Positions 35,814 to 45,009 are shown, numbered from the stretch's first letter. The stretch: DNA of 64,000 nt from Cellvibrio sp. pealriver (GCF_001183545.1 NZ_KQ236688.1:2695149-2759148), one strand, 5' to 3'. Made by a program: numbers and translations. The notes: a model not told the origin generated them from the letters alone.

Positions 35814-36458
35814 ATGAACAACCCTAACCTGCTTATTCCATCCGTCGCGGAAGACATTGCCATATCCCAGGAGCAGGAAGTTAATACATCGCGCCGCACT
35901 GCCATTAAACAGCTGGCGGCTTTTTGTGGTCTGGCGTTATCGGCCAACTCGCTATCGGCACTGGCTGGCGCTGTTACCGCGCCGACCGATTTTAACCGCA
36001 GCAAAAAAACCTTCTTCAATACTGACCAATTGGCGCTGGTGCGCGAATTGGGCGAAATTATTATCCCCACTACAGACACCCCCGGTGCAATTGCTGCGGG
36101 CGTGCATGATTTCATCAATCATTTTGTCGTTTACTGCGCAGATAAAGACGAGCAGCAACAACTCTTGAGTGGTTTAAAAACCATTGAGGATCGCGCGCAA
36201 AACGATTTCAAAAAAACCTTCCTGTCACTCGATAAAAATCAACAGTTCGATTTGTTGACCAATATGGAAAAAGCCACCAACGGCTTTACGCCTGCTGACC
36301 GAGCCTTTTTCAAACAATTAAAAGGGTTGGTGACATTTGGTTATTACACATCGGAAATTGGTGCCACCCAAGAGCTTGCCTACCTCGCCATTCCCGGCGG
36401 TTACAAAGGCAACTTTAAATTCAAGGAGGTCGGCAAGGCCTGGGCAATTCCTTACTGA
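35814..36458 (+). CDS. Gluconate 2-dehydrogenase subunit 3-family protein (small subunit of GMC dehydrogenase)
   Basis: A 214-residue protein with a twin-arginine-like N-terminus (TSRRTAIKQLAAF followed by a hydrophobic stretch) and the family sequence LVRELGEIIIPTTDTPGAIAAGVHDFI. Such subunits accompany GMC flavoenzymes in gluconate 2-dehydrogenase and glucoside 3-dehydrogenase, helping export and stabilise the large subunit, which rides through the Tat system with it. The GMC gene follows after 76 bases. GAGG precedes the ATG by six bases. Confidence 0.9.
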   Translation: MNNPNLLIPSVAEDIAISQEQEVNTSRRTAIKQLAAFCGLALSANSLSALAGAVTAPTDFNRSKKTFFNTDQLALVRELGEIIIPTTDTPGAIAAGVHDFINHFVVYCADKDEQQQLLSGLKTIEDRAQNDFKKTFLSLDKNQQFDLLTNMEKATNGFTPADRAFFKQLKGLVTFGYYTSEIGATQELAYLAIPGGYKGNFKFKEVGKAWAIPY

Positions 36459-36534
36459 TCCCACGCCATTGACCGATAACTGCCGGCATAACACCCGGTT
36501 GATTTTTTTGAATGACTTTATGTGATGAATCCCC

Positions 36535-38268
36535 ATGGATAAAAATATTTATATCGTTAAAAGCAAAGAAATTTTTGATGCAATTGTGGTTGGCTCCGGC
36601 ATCTCCGGCGGTTGGGCCGCAAAAGAATTGACCGAGAAAGGCTTGAAGACGTTGATGGTAGAACGCGGCCGCCCGGTTGAGCATCGCAAAGATTACGTCG
36701 GTGAAGGTATCAAGCCCTGGCAAATGCCCTTCCGCGGAAAAGTGGAAAGCGCGATTGTGGATGAGCAACATTATGTGCAGCAAAAATGCTACGCCTTTAA
36801 TGATGCAACCAAACACTTTTTTGGCAACGATAAAGATTACCCTTACAGCACACCCAAAGATAAACCCTTTGATTGGATTCGCGGCAATCAGCTAGGCGGA
36901 AAATCGCTGTTGTGGCATCGCCAATCCTATCGCTGGAGCGAGCACGACTTCACCGCCAACGCGCGCGATGGCCACGGTGTGGATTGGCCCATCCGCTACA
37001 AAGATATTGAAAAATGGTACGACCATGTTGAACTGCATGCGGGCATTAGTGGCTCGGTAGAAAATCTGGACATTTTGCCCGACAGCAAATTTTTGCCACC
37101 ATTTGAAATGAACGCGGTCGAGAAAGAAATGAAAGCCCGCATTGAAAAAAAATGGAAGACGCGCAAATTAATTATGGGCCGTTGCGCGCATTTGTCTGTG
37201 CCTGCACCGCATCACATTGCGCAGGGGCGCATCCAATGCCAAACGCGCAATGAGTGTCAAAAAGGCTGCTCATTCGGCGCATATTTTTCCACCCAAAGCT
37301 CTACGCTGCCATCCGCCCTGGCGACCAATAATTTAAGCATCGCCACCAACAGCATTGTGCACAGCGTGATTTACGATCCTAAAACCAATCGCGCTACCGG
37401 TGTGCGGGTGATCGATGCCGAGACAATGGAAACACGCGAATATTTTGCCAAAGTGATTTTCCTGTGCGCATCCACCTTGGGCACTACGCAAATTATGCTC
37501 AACTCGGTCAGCGAAAGTTTTCCCACCGGCATCGCCAACTCTTCCGGCGCACTCGGCCATTATTTAATGGATCACCTTTATGGCGCGGGTGCATCCGGTC
37601 GAGTAGAAGGTTTTACCGATGAATATTATTCAGGCCGCCGTCCAACCGGATTGGTGATGCCGCGCTTCACCAACTACACCGAAATGAATCCCAACTTTTT
37701 GCGCGGCTATCAGCTGACCGGCAGTGCGCAGCGTCAAGGCTGGGATAATTTCACCCAGGCAGATGGCTTTGGTGCAGACTACAAACACAACATCCGCAAT
37801 GCGGGCAGTTGGATATTCAATTTAGGCGGTTCAGGTGAAATGTTGCCGCGCTATGAAAATCAGGTGTCGTTGCACCCCACACTGAAAGACAAATGGGGCA
37901 TGCCGCAATTGCACATCGAATGCGAACTAACAGAAAACGATTGGAAAATGTTTGAAAACATTGCCGATACCGCCGCTGAAATTTTGGAAGGCATCGGCGT
38001 GAAAGATGTGAAGAAAAGAATCGAGGCCAAGAATGGTTGGGCACCGGGTCTGGCAATTCACGAAATGGGCACTGCACGCATGGGCAAAGACCCCAAAACC
38101 TCGGTACTCAATGGTTGGAACCAGACGCACGATATTCCCAACTTGTTCGTCACCGATGGTGCCAGTATGAGCTCTTGCGCATCACAAAATCCATCACTGA
38201 CCTATATGGCGCTGACAGCACGCGCTGCCGACTACGCCGTGCAGCAATTGAAGCTCGGTAAAATATAA
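36535..38268 (+). CDS. GMC-family FAD-dependent sugar dehydrogenase (large subunit)
   Basis: A 577-residue GMC oxidoreductase. The FAD-binding motif is VVGSGISGGWAAKEL, then VERGRPVEH. The C-terminal active-site segments are HEMGTARMG and SQNPSLTYMALTAR, with the conserved His and Asn. Electron transfer would go to a cytochrome, not encoded nearby. Paired with the subunit-3 protein it resembles glucoside 3-dehydrogenases, which oxidise C3 of glucosides in the periplasm. It has no own signal, consistent with hitch-hiking on the small subunit. Confidence 0.92.
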   Translation: MDKNIYIVKSKEIFDAIVVGSGISGGWAAKELTEKGLKTLMVERGRPVEHRKDYVGEGIKPWQMPFRGKVESAIVDEQHYVQQKCYAFNDATKHFFGNDKDYPYSTPKDKPFDWIRGNQLGGKSLLWHRQSYRWSEHDFTANARDGHGVDWPIRYKDIEKWYDHVELHAGISGSVENLDILPDSKFLPPFEMNAVEKEMKARIEKKWKTRKLIMGRCAHLSVPAPHHIAQGRIQCQTRNECQKGCSFGAYFSTQSSTLPSALATNNLSIATNSIVHSVIYDPKTNRATGVRVIDAETMETREYFAKVIFLCASTLGTTQIMLNSVSESFPTGIANSSGALGHYLMDHLYGAGASGRVEGFTDEYYSGRRPTGLVMPRFTNYTEMNPNFLRGYQLTGSAQRQGWDNFTQADGFGADYKHNIRNAGSWIFNLGGSGEMLPRYENQVSLHPTLKDKWGMPQLHIECELTENDWKMFENIADTAAEILEGIGVKDVKKRIEAKNGWAPGLAIHEMGTARMGKDPKTSVLNGWNQTHDIPNLFVTDGASMSSCASQNPSLTYMALTARAADYAVQQLKLGKI

Positions 38269-38352
38269 AACCGTGTATTTTTTAAAAAACCACAAGCACT
38301 ACTACAGCGACAACATAAACACAATTAACAGCCGATAACACAGGAAACCACT

Positions 38353-39219
38353 ATGACAACACTATCCAAGACAATTAAAGCCATTACTATGGCTGCTATT
38401 GCCAGCGTTAGCATTTCAACATTCGCTGCCGATGTTGCGCCAACATCACCACAACTGAGCGTACAACTCTGGTCAATTAAAGATGACGTCGCTGCCGACT
38501 TTGAAGGCACTTTGAAAAAACTGAAAGCCATGGGTTTTCAGGGCGTGGAATTTGCGGGTAACTTTGGCGCTTACGCTAACGACCCTAAAGGACTGAAAGC
38601 ATTTTTGGAAAAAACCGGATTAAAAGCATCTGGCGCACACGTGCCGTTTGAAAAATTGAATGATGCAAATTTCGATGCAACCGTCGCGTTCTACAAAGCG
38701 ATCGATTGCAAATATTTGATTATCCCAATGGATCACCGCGCATTCACTGCAGAGGGTGCAAAACAAGTCGCAGCCGAGCTGGAAACCATCCAGAAAAAAT
38801 TGGACGCACATGGCATGCATACCGGTTATCACAACCACAAACCGGAAATGCTTGGTGAAATGGGTAAAACACCTTGGGATGTGATTGGTAAAAACACCGC
38901 TCATGGTGTGATCTTGCAACAAGATGTGGGTTGGACTGAAGTGGCCGGTAAAAACCCTGTTGATTTCGTTAAAGCCTATCCTGGCCGCACCATCCTCACT
39001 CACTACAAAGCGGCAGCACCGGATGAAGGTAACAAAGAACATCCAATTCTTGGTCAAGATACTACTGACTGGAAAGCCTTGATAGAAGCCAACAAAACAG
39101 TCGGCGGCACCTTGTGGTTTGTGGTAGAGCAAGAAGTGTATCCGGAAGGTATGTCACCTATGCAAAGCGTAGAGGCATCACTGAAAGGCCTGCAAAAAAT
39201 TATTGCAGATTCAAAATAA
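38353..39219 (+). CDS. Exported sugar-phosphate isomerase/epimerase-like TIM-barrel protein
   Basis: A 288-residue protein with a signal peptide (residues 1-25, cleavage near FAAD) and a xylose-isomerase-like TIM barrel: SVQLWSIKDD, KAMGFQGVEFAGNFG, YHNHKPEM, LQQDVGWTEVAGK and ILTHYKA. Metal ligands would be the Glu, His and Asp residues of those strands. A periplasmic location is unusual for a sugar isomerase. In 3-keto-glycoside pathways, proteins of this fold act as eliminases or hydrolases, and its neighbour is a GMC dehydrogenase; that pathway is my inference. AGGAAAC precedes the ATG. Confidence 0.85.
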   Translation: MTTLSKTIKAITMAAIASVSISTFAADVAPTSPQLSVQLWSIKDDVAADFEGTLKKLKAMGFQGVEFAGNFGAYANDPKGLKAFLEKTGLKASGAHVPFEKLNDANFDATVAFYKAIDCKYLIIPMDHRAFTAEGAKQVAAELETIQKKLDAHGMHTGYHNHKPEMLGEMGKTPWDVIGKNTAHGVILQQDVGWTEVAGKNPVDFVKAYPGRTILTHYKAAAPDEGNKEHPILGQDTTDWKALIEANKTVGGTLWFVVEQEVYPEGMSPMQSVEASLKGLQKIIADSK

Positions 39220-39232
39220 GAGCCGCAGCATG

Positions 39233-39259
39233 AAAAACGCCGCACTGCGGCGTTTTTTT
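39233..39259 (+). terminator. Terminator of the GMC operon
   Basis: The stem AAAAACGCCG with CGGCGTTTTT (5-base loop) followed by more T residues lies 14 bases past the stop at 39219. Confidence 0.88.
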
Positions 39260-39349
39260 TATTTTTACAGCATATAAAATTCGATGTAAAAATCGCATTT
39301 AAGACATATTAAAAAACCTGCTTAACAAATAAAAAAGATAGGAATAACA

Positions 39350-40420
39350 ATGAACCTGACACGTATTTTTATGGGCTTGGCAAGTATTGCGTTCAGCGCA
39401 AGCCTGTGCGCCCAAGCGGCATTAACCCAACTTCCCGCACACTCTGGCGGGCGCGTATTGGTCACCACCAATGAAGCCGGAGAAAAAGCCTACGAATATT
39501 CCTGGCCGGGCGTGTATTTTGAAACGGCATTTGAAGGCGATTCGCTGACACTGAAGTTTGATGACGACCAAAATAATTTCCAGTTGATTATTGATTCAGG
39601 CGAGCCTATTGCGATTAAAAAGCCAGGCAAAACGGATTACCTGGTACCAAACCTGACCAAAGGCAAGCACCGTGTGCGCCTGGAAAAAATCAGCGAAACC
39701 CAATCCAGCAGCGGCCACTTTCTAGGTTTTTATAGCGATGACAAACCTGCAGCCCTGCCCAAGCGCAAACGCCAAATTGAATTTATTGGCGACTCTTACA
39801 CCGTAGGTTATGGAAACATATCGCCCAGCCGCGAATGCACTAATGACGAGTTGTTCAACACCACCAATACACAATTGGCATTTGGCCCACTGGTCGGCAA
39901 ACATTTCAATGCAGATTACCAGATCAACGCGTCATCCGGTTTTGGCATTGTGCGCAATTACAACGGCCACTCGCCCGATAAAAATTTAATTGGCCTGTAT
40001 CCATTCACCTTGCACACCAATAACTACCTCTACGCTAGCAGCTGGCAACCACAAGTGATTGTGATTGGTCTGGGCACTAATGATTTTTCTACACAGTTAA
40101 ATGAAAACGAACGTTGGAAAACCCGTGCAGACTTGCAGCAGGATTATGTAACCAAATACGTGGAGTTTGTAAAAAGCCTGCACAACAAGCATCCTAAAGC
40201 GCAGTTTGTATTAATGGCATCAGACAAAATGGAGGGCGAACTTGCGGGGCAAGTCACTAAAGCGACTGAACAATTAAAATCCTCTGGTTTGAAAAAAATC
40301 GACACCATTATTTTTAGCGATTTGGATTACCAAGGCTGCCATTGGCATCCATCGGCAAACGATGACAAACTGCTCGCTGATTTGATTATCAAACATTTAC
40401 AAAGTAAAAAGGTCTGGTAA
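39350..40420 (+). CDS. CE2-type acetyl (xylan) esterase, SGNH fold
   Basis: A 356-residue secreted esterase. Signal peptide 1-22 is followed by an N-terminal jelly-roll (about residues 25-130) and an SGNH hydrolase domain with IEFIGDSYTVGYGN (nucleophile Ser), IGLGTNDFS and the C-terminal GCHWHPSANDD (catalytic His). This two-domain arrangement is typical of CE2 enzymes, which remove O-acetyl groups from xylan and other plant polysaccharides and were characterised in Cellvibrio japonicus. It lies next to the GMC and GH43 genes, forming a glycan-degrading neighbourhood. AGGA is six bases before the ATG. Confidence 0.9.
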   Translation: MNLTRIFMGLASIAFSASLCAQAALTQLPAHSGGRVLVTTNEAGEKAYEYSWPGVYFETAFEGDSLTLKFDDDQNNFQLIIDSGEPIAIKKPGKTDYLVPNLTKGKHRVRLEKISETQSSSGHFLGFYSDDKPAALPKRKRQIEFIGDSYTVGYGNISPSRECTNDELFNTTNTQLAFGPLVGKHFNADYQINASSGFGIVRNYNGHSPDKNLIGLYPFTLHTNNYLYASSWQPQVIVIGLGTNDFSTQLNENERWKTRADLQQDYVTKYVEFVKSLHNKHPKAQFVLMASDKMEGELAGQVTKATEQLKSSGLKKIDTIIFSDLDYQGCHWHPSANDDKLLADLIIKHLQSKKVW

Positions 40421-40487
40421 TCGCCCCTTGCACCGGCATTACTGTTAGACCCGAACATTCGCTTGCTAAAACACCACACTCAATATA

Positions 40488-40522
40488 CGATTTATATACA
40501 AAACATATATTAATCATATATT
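40488..40522 (+). promoter_or_regulatory. AT-rich palindrome, possible operator of the ParD-like/map pair
   Basis: An AT-rich partly symmetrical stretch (ATATATTAATCATATAT with flanking repeats) lies directly before the ribosome-binding site GAGG of the ParD-like gene. Ribbon-helix-helix proteins commonly repress their own promoters at such sites; whether it is bound here is unknown. Confidence 0.35.
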
Positions 40523-40531
40523 GAGGTATTT

Positions 40532-40732
40532 ATGGGCATCGTCAAAATCAGCGATGAACTGCACGAAGAGATCCGCAAAGCCAGCTCGGCCATGGTTCGC
40601 TCCATTAACTCACAAGCCGAATTCTGGATCAAAATTGGCATGCTCGCCGAAACCAATCCAACCCTGACCTACACCGATATCCTGCGCGAACAACTGCGTC
40701 AGGCCACTGGCGAGCCTGTGGTTTATGAATAG
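40532..40732 (+). CDS. ParD-like ribbon-helix-helix protein
   Basis: A 66-residue protein with the ParD-like antitoxin pattern: GIVKISDELHEEIRKASSAM, then a helix SINSQAEFWIKIG and a Pro-containing turn. There is no ParE toxin; the gene overlaps the methionine aminopeptidase gene by eight bases. ParD-like/map pairs occur in other proteobacteria, so the combination seems selected. The protein probably represses its own operon. Confidence 0.8.
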   Translation: MGIVKISDELHEEIRKASSAMVRSINSQAEFWIKIGMLAETNPTLTYTDILREQLRQATGEPVVYE

Positions 40733-41501
40733 TATTGTTCTGAAAAGCGCGCGTGAGCTGGAGCTGATGCGTGAATCCGGGCGCTTGCTTGCAACGGTGT
40801 TTGATTATCTCAATCCGTTGATTAAGCCAGGCATTTCCACCATGGAAATTAATGATCTGGCCGAGGCATTTATTGTCAATACGCTGCACGCCCGACCGGC
40901 AAGCAAAGGCCAGTATGACTATCCCTACTCACTCAACACCTCAATCAACGATGTGGTTTGTCACGGCATGCCGTCATCAACGCAGCTTTTAAAAAACGGC
41001 GACATTATCAATGTGGATATCACATTGGAAAAAAATGGTTTTATCGCCGACTCCAGCAAAATGTACATGCTGGGCGAGGTATCGCCTTTAGCACAACGTC
41101 TGGTCAATCACACCTATGAAGCCATGTGGCGAGGAATTCGCGCGGTAAAACCCGGCGCAACGATTGGCGATATTGGTCATGCAATCCAACAATACGCCGT
41201 AGCACAAGGTTATTCAGTTGTACGCGAATACTGCGGTCATGGTATTGGTGAGCAAATGCATGAAGAACCACAGATACTGCATTACGGCAAACCCAATTCC
41301 GGAGTGGTTTTGCGCGAAGGAATGACCTTTACCATCGAGCCGATGATTAATCAGGGTGAGGCCAAAGTGAAGTTAAAACGCGATGGTTGGACAGTTGTCA
41401 CGCGCGATAAAAAATTATCTGCGCAATGGGAACATACCATCGCAGTTACTGCAGACGGATTTGAAGTATTAACATTGCGCGATGAAGAACGCATGCAGTA
41501 A
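40725..41501 (+). CDS. map: Type I methionine aminopeptidase
   Basis: Removes the initiator methionine from new proteins. At 258 residues it is a complete type I enzyme without zinc-finger extension. The five metal ligands are in INVDITLE (Asp), ADSSKMY (Asp), YCGHGIGEQMHEEPQ (His), FTIEPM (Glu) and WEHTIAVT (Glu). It is translationally coupled to the ParD-like gene and not beside rpsB, so it is probably a second Map rather than the essential copy. Confidence 0.94.
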   Translation: MNSIVLKSARELELMRESGRLLATVFDYLNPLIKPGISTMEINDLAEAFIVNTLHARPASKGQYDYPYSLNTSINDVVCHGMPSSTQLLKNGDIINVDITLEKNGFIADSSKMYMLGEVSPLAQRLVNHTYEAMWRGIRAVKPGATIGDIGHAIQQYAVAQGYSVVREYCGHGIGEQMHEEPQILHYGKPNSGVVLREGMTFTIEPMINQGEAKVKLKRDGWTVVTRDKKLSAQWEHTIAVTADGFEVLTLRDEERMQ

Positions 41502-41712
41502 CCGCAAACACGAACTCCTACACAACGTAAATAAACGCATATTCACTGGACAATAATAATCTCTATCGGTATAGATACGCCGGGTTACTGCACTACAGCA
41601 ATCATCACTGCATTTCCCTATAAAAATACAACAATATAAAAATACAAAAAAACTGCGCTATGTTATCGGTATATTTTCGGTCAATTTTTATCAACAACCG
41701 GAAAAAATTATT

Positions 41713-42687
41713 ATGAAATCCACTATCGCAACAGCGCTCTTTTTTTCATTGGCAACAGCCAGCTGCCTTGCCCAAAACCCGTTACATTTTGGCAACAATA
41801 TCCGCACTGCTGATCCCTCTGGCCATGTATGGCCTGATGGAAAAATGTATCTCTATACCTCGCACGATGAAGAATGCCAGGAAGACTTTCATATGAAAGA
41901 CTGGTATGCGTTTTCATCGTCCAACTTAGTGGATTGGAAAACCCACGGCCCGATATTGTCGATCAAGGATTTAACCTGGGCCGATAATTTTGCATGGGCA
42001 CCCGATGCGGCTTATAAAAATGGAAAATATTATTTGATCTTTCCCGCAGGTACAGGCTTCAAAGACCGGGTAAATCCGGAAAAAAGTACCAAATGGATGG
42101 GGCTCGGTGTGGCGGTAAGTGATTCACCCACTGGCCCATTTAAAGATGCGATAGGAAAACCCTTATGGACCACGCCCTATGCGAATGACCCCAGCGTATT
42201 GATCGATGATGATGGCAAAGTCTATTTGTATTTCCATGGCATGAATGCGGATTATCAAGTCGCTGAAATGGCGGACGATTTACTCAGCATAAAAGGGGGA
42301 CTGCAAAAAATGGATATGGGTGGTTATGAACCCAAAATGGAAGGCCCTTGGGTGTTTAAACGCAACGGCATTTATTATTTCACCATGCCGGAAAATAACC
42401 GCGTGCTCACTTACTACACTTCCAAATCGCCCAAAGGCCCGTGGAAATATCAGGGCGAAATCATGAATGAAGAACACGGTAACAACCATCACTCGATTGT
42501 TGAATATCAGGGCCAATGGATTTTATTTTACCACCGCTGGTTAGAAACACCCGGCTGCCACAAAAAGCAGCGCCATGTCGCAGCTGAATATGTGCACTTC
42601 AATGAAGACGGCACCATCAAACCGATTAAACGAACCACAACCGGTGTTGGCGATTTTCCGGAGCGCATTAAAAATCTGAAAAAATAA
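41713..42687 (+). CDS. GH43 family glycoside hydrolase, exported
   Basis: A 324-residue secreted five-bladed beta-propeller enzyme. Signal peptide 1-20 (ASCLAQ) is followed by GH43 signatures: the general base Asp in TADPSGHVWPDG, the pKa-modulating Asp in YANDPSVLIDDDG and the general acid Glu in KMEGPWVFKRNG. The propeller-closing HHSIVEYQGQWILFYH is typical. GH43 members are arabinofuranosidases or xylosidases; the specificity cannot be read here. It follows a 211-base intergenic region and shares its 3' side with the tandem repeat. Confidence 0.92.
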   Translation: MKSTIATALFFSLATASCLAQNPLHFGNNIRTADPSGHVWPDGKMYLYTSHDEECQEDFHMKDWYAFSSSNLVDWKTHGPILSIKDLTWADNFAWAPDAAYKNGKYYLIFPAGTGFKDRVNPEKSTKWMGLGVAVSDSPTGPFKDAIGKPLWTTPYANDPSVLIDDDGKVYLYFHGMNADYQVAEMADDLLSIKGGLQKMDMGGYEPKMEGPWVFKRNGIYYFTMPENNRVLTYYTSKSPKGPWKYQGEIMNEEHGNNHHSIVEYQGQWILFYHRWLETPGCHKKQRHVAAEYVHFNEDGTIKPIKRTTTGVGDFPERIKNLKK

Positions 42688-42690
42688 TCC

Positions 42691-42762
42691 ATCGATAACA
42701 TAATCAATCGGTAACATAATCAATCGGTAACATAATCAATCGGTAACATAATCAATCGGTAA
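42691..42762 (+). repeat. 16-bp tandem repeat (four copies and a partial fifth)
   Basis: Unit ATCGGTAACATAATCA repeated head to tail; the first copy differs by one base (ATCGATAACATAATCA) and the last is partial. It fills the gap between the GH43 stop codon and a terminator. The exact unit and absence of spacers exclude CRISPR. Confidence 0.95.
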
Positions 42763-42764
42763 AT

Positions 42765-42796
42765 AAAAAACGCCGCTCAATGAGCGGCGTTTTTTA
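42765..42796. terminator. Bidirectional terminator between GH43 and the iorB-like gene
   Basis: A perfectly palindromic stem, AAAAAACGCCGCTCA with TGAGCGGCGTTTTTT, lies between two converging genes, with A and T runs on both sides. Confidence 0.92.
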
Positions 42797-42822
42797 TTAC
42801 ATTTCAGATTACATAAATCAAT

Positions 42823-45009
42823 TTACACTTTATCGCCAATCGGCAATTTGGTAATCGGCTTACCGGTTGCCGCAAACAATGCGTTGGCGACGGCACCTGC
42901 AATGGGTGGCAAACCAGGTTCACCAACACCGGAAGGCATCTCGGCGGATGGAACAATATGCACTTCTATTTTGGGCATACTGCTGATGCGCAGCAGTGGG
43001 TAGTTATGGAAATTGGTTTGCTCGACTACACCATTTTTTAACGTAATCGCTTCACCCAATGCAGCGCTTAAGCCCATACCGATGCCACCTTCCATCTGCG
43101 CGATAATCACATCCGGATTAACGGCAACGCCGCAGTCCACGGCGCACACAACGCGCTCAACTTTAAATGTGTTATCGGCATTCACCCGCACTTCAGCGAC
43201 CTGCGCAACCCAGGTACCAAAGGATTTATGCACCGAAATTCCGCGCGACACACCTTTCGCCAGTGGCTTGCTCCAATTGGCTTTTTCAGCAACCAGATTC
43301 AACACACCCAATGCGCGCGGCTCTTTGGCAAGCAGCTCGCGGCGAAAAATAACCGGATCTTTTTTAGCGACTTTTGCAAGTTGATCAACAAATGTTTCCA
43401 TCACAAACGCATTGCCGGAATGGCCGACCGAACGCCACCAAAGCACAGGGATTTTGATATCCATTTCGGTTCCCTGTACTAACAAATTAGGAATAGCGTA
43501 ATGGGTATCACTGATACCTTCTACGATACTGCCATCCAATTTATCGCCAGGGAAAAGCGATTGCGCCACCGCATGGTGCTGCCATGCCAGCAGTTTTCCA
43601 TCGTCAGTTACCGCACCACATAAATGATGAACAGCCATAGGGCGATAAAATGCATTCAGGATTTCATCTTCCCGCGTCCATACCATTTTTATCGCTTTGC
43701 CCGGCAATTGTTTTGCAATGGCAGCAGCATCTACCACGTAATCATTGGGGCAAGCACGGCGACCAAAACTGCCACCGGCGTAGAGCGTATTAATTTTTAC
43801 CTGTTCTGTTTTTAAACCGGTGGTTTGCGCCACTTGCTGTTGATCAACCGTTGGCATTTGGCAGGCGTACCACAACTCACAATACTGCTTTTCAAATTTA
43901 ATAACGCAATTGAGCGGCTCAATTGGTGTGTGGGCAAGGAAGGGCAATTCATATTCGGCCGAGATCACATTTTTTGCACTTGCCAATACCTTGGCTGCAT
44001 CGCCAATATTTTTATCCACCATGCCGGATTTTTTTGCCGCAGCGTGGCAGTCCTTAAACAGTTGCTCACTGCCACGGCTTTCACATGCCGAAAGATCCCA
44101 CTCTATTTGCAACAGTTTGCGCGCTTGTTGTGCAGACCAAAAATCTTTAGCGACTACGGCAACACCGCGTGGAATTTCCACCACGGCAATAACACCAGGC
44201 GCTGCTTTGGCTTTGCTTGCATCCAACTTTTTCACTTTGCCATGCACTTGTGGCGGGTAGGCGACCAATGCAGTCAGCAAACCAGGGAATTGAATGTCTT
44301 GCGTGTAAATTGCAGTACCGTTGGTTTTTTCAAACGTATCCTTGCGTGGAACTTTTTTGCCAATCAATTGAAACTGTTTGGGATCTTTCAACACCGGTTT
44401 TTGCGGAGCGGGCAAGAGCGCAGCTTTTGCGGCCAATTCACCGAAGGTGGCTTTATGCGCGCCATGGGAAAGCACACCTTGACTGACTTGAATGTCCGCT
44501 GCGGGTACTTTCCATTGCGCTGCCGCCGTTTCCACTAACATTGCGCGCGCGGCTGCACCGGCTTCGCGCAACTGTGCCCAGGAGTTACCAATAGAGGATG
44601 AACCACCGGTTCCCTGCATTTGCCCCCAAAATACATTGTTGTATTTGCTGTTGTCGGCCGGTGCAAATTCCCAATCCATTTGTTCCCAGCTTGCATCCAA
44701 TTCTTCTGCAACAATTGCGGTCAAACCGGTACTAACGCCCTGCCCCATATCCAAATGCTTGATGACCAAAATCACTTTGTTATCCGGTGTGATTTTGATA
44801 AATGCATTGAAGCGCGGAGCATTACTTTCGAGTGGGGCATTGGTGCCAAGCGGAATGTTATTGGCTGCCTGTGCATTGATACTGACAAAACCACTGCCAA
44901 TCAATAAACCACCGCCTGCACTCATCGCCTGTAAAAAATGGCGGCGCGATACTGCCAGTGAATCCTGACCGGATTCCGTTTGGTTTTTTTTGCGTTCGAG
45001 AAATTTCAT
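42823..45009 (-). CDS. Molybdenum-cofactor aldehyde/xanthine oxidase-family large subunit (IorB-like)
   Basis: A 728-residue molybdopterin-binding subunit. The N-terminus is a twin-arginine signal (SRRHFLQAM plus hydrophobic stretch), so the enzyme is exported. VIKHLDMGQGVSTGL, GTGGSSSIG, TLYAGGSFGRRACPNDY and EVHIVPSAEMPSGVGEPGLPPIAGAV, with the catalytic Glu of GEPGLPP, fit the isoquinoline 1-oxidoreductase / periplasmic aldehyde dehydrogenase branch. It hydroxylates or oxidises an aldehyde or N-heterocycle. It is the last gene of the xdhC-mocA-iorA-iorB operon and follows iorA directly. Confidence 0.93.
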   Translation of the reverse strand: MKFLERKKNQTESGQDSLAVSRRHFLQAMSAGGGLLIGSGFVSINAQAANNIPLGTNAPLESNAPRFNAFIKITPDNKVILVIKHLDMGQGVSTGLTAIVAEELDASWEQMDWEFAPADNSKYNNVFWGQMQGTGGSSSIGNSWAQLREAGAAARAMLVETAAAQWKVPAADIQVSQGVLSHGAHKATFGELAAKAALLPAPQKPVLKDPKQFQLIGKKVPRKDTFEKTNGTAIYTQDIQFPGLLTALVAYPPQVHGKVKKLDASKAKAAPGVIAVVEIPRGVAVVAKDFWSAQQARKLLQIEWDLSACESRGSEQLFKDCHAAAKKSGMVDKNIGDAAKVLASAKNVISAEYELPFLAHTPIEPLNCVIKFEKQYCELWYACQMPTVDQQQVAQTTGLKTEQVKINTLYAGGSFGRRACPNDYVVDAAAIAKQLPGKAIKMVWTREDEILNAFYRPMAVHHLCGAVTDDGKLLAWQHHAVAQSLFPGDKLDGSIVEGISDTHYAIPNLLVQGTEMDIKIPVLWWRSVGHSGNAFVMETFVDQLAKVAKKDPVIFRRELLAKEPRALGVLNLVAEKANWSKPLAKGVSRGISVHKSFGTWVAQVAEVRVNADNTFKVERVVCAVDCGVAVNPDVIIAQMEGGIGMGLSAALGEAITLKNGVVEQTNFHNYPLLRISSMPKIEVHIVPSAEMPSGVGEPGLPPIAGAVANALFAATGKPITKLPIGDKV

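Noticed and set aside
42691-42762. CRISPR array
   Set aside because: The repeats are directly adjacent without unique spacers and the unit is only 16 bases; no cas genes are near.
43013-43384. Plus-strand frames inside 43000-45000 as extra genes
   Set aside because: All are shadows of the high-scoring minus-strand iorB-like gene.
43825-44538. Long plus-strand open frame (237 codons) antisense to the iorB-like gene
   Set aside because: It lies wholly inside a gene with clear molybdenum-hydroxylase motifs, has no ribosome-binding site, and reads as low-complexity Cys/Leu/Phe-rich sequence expected from the opposite strand.
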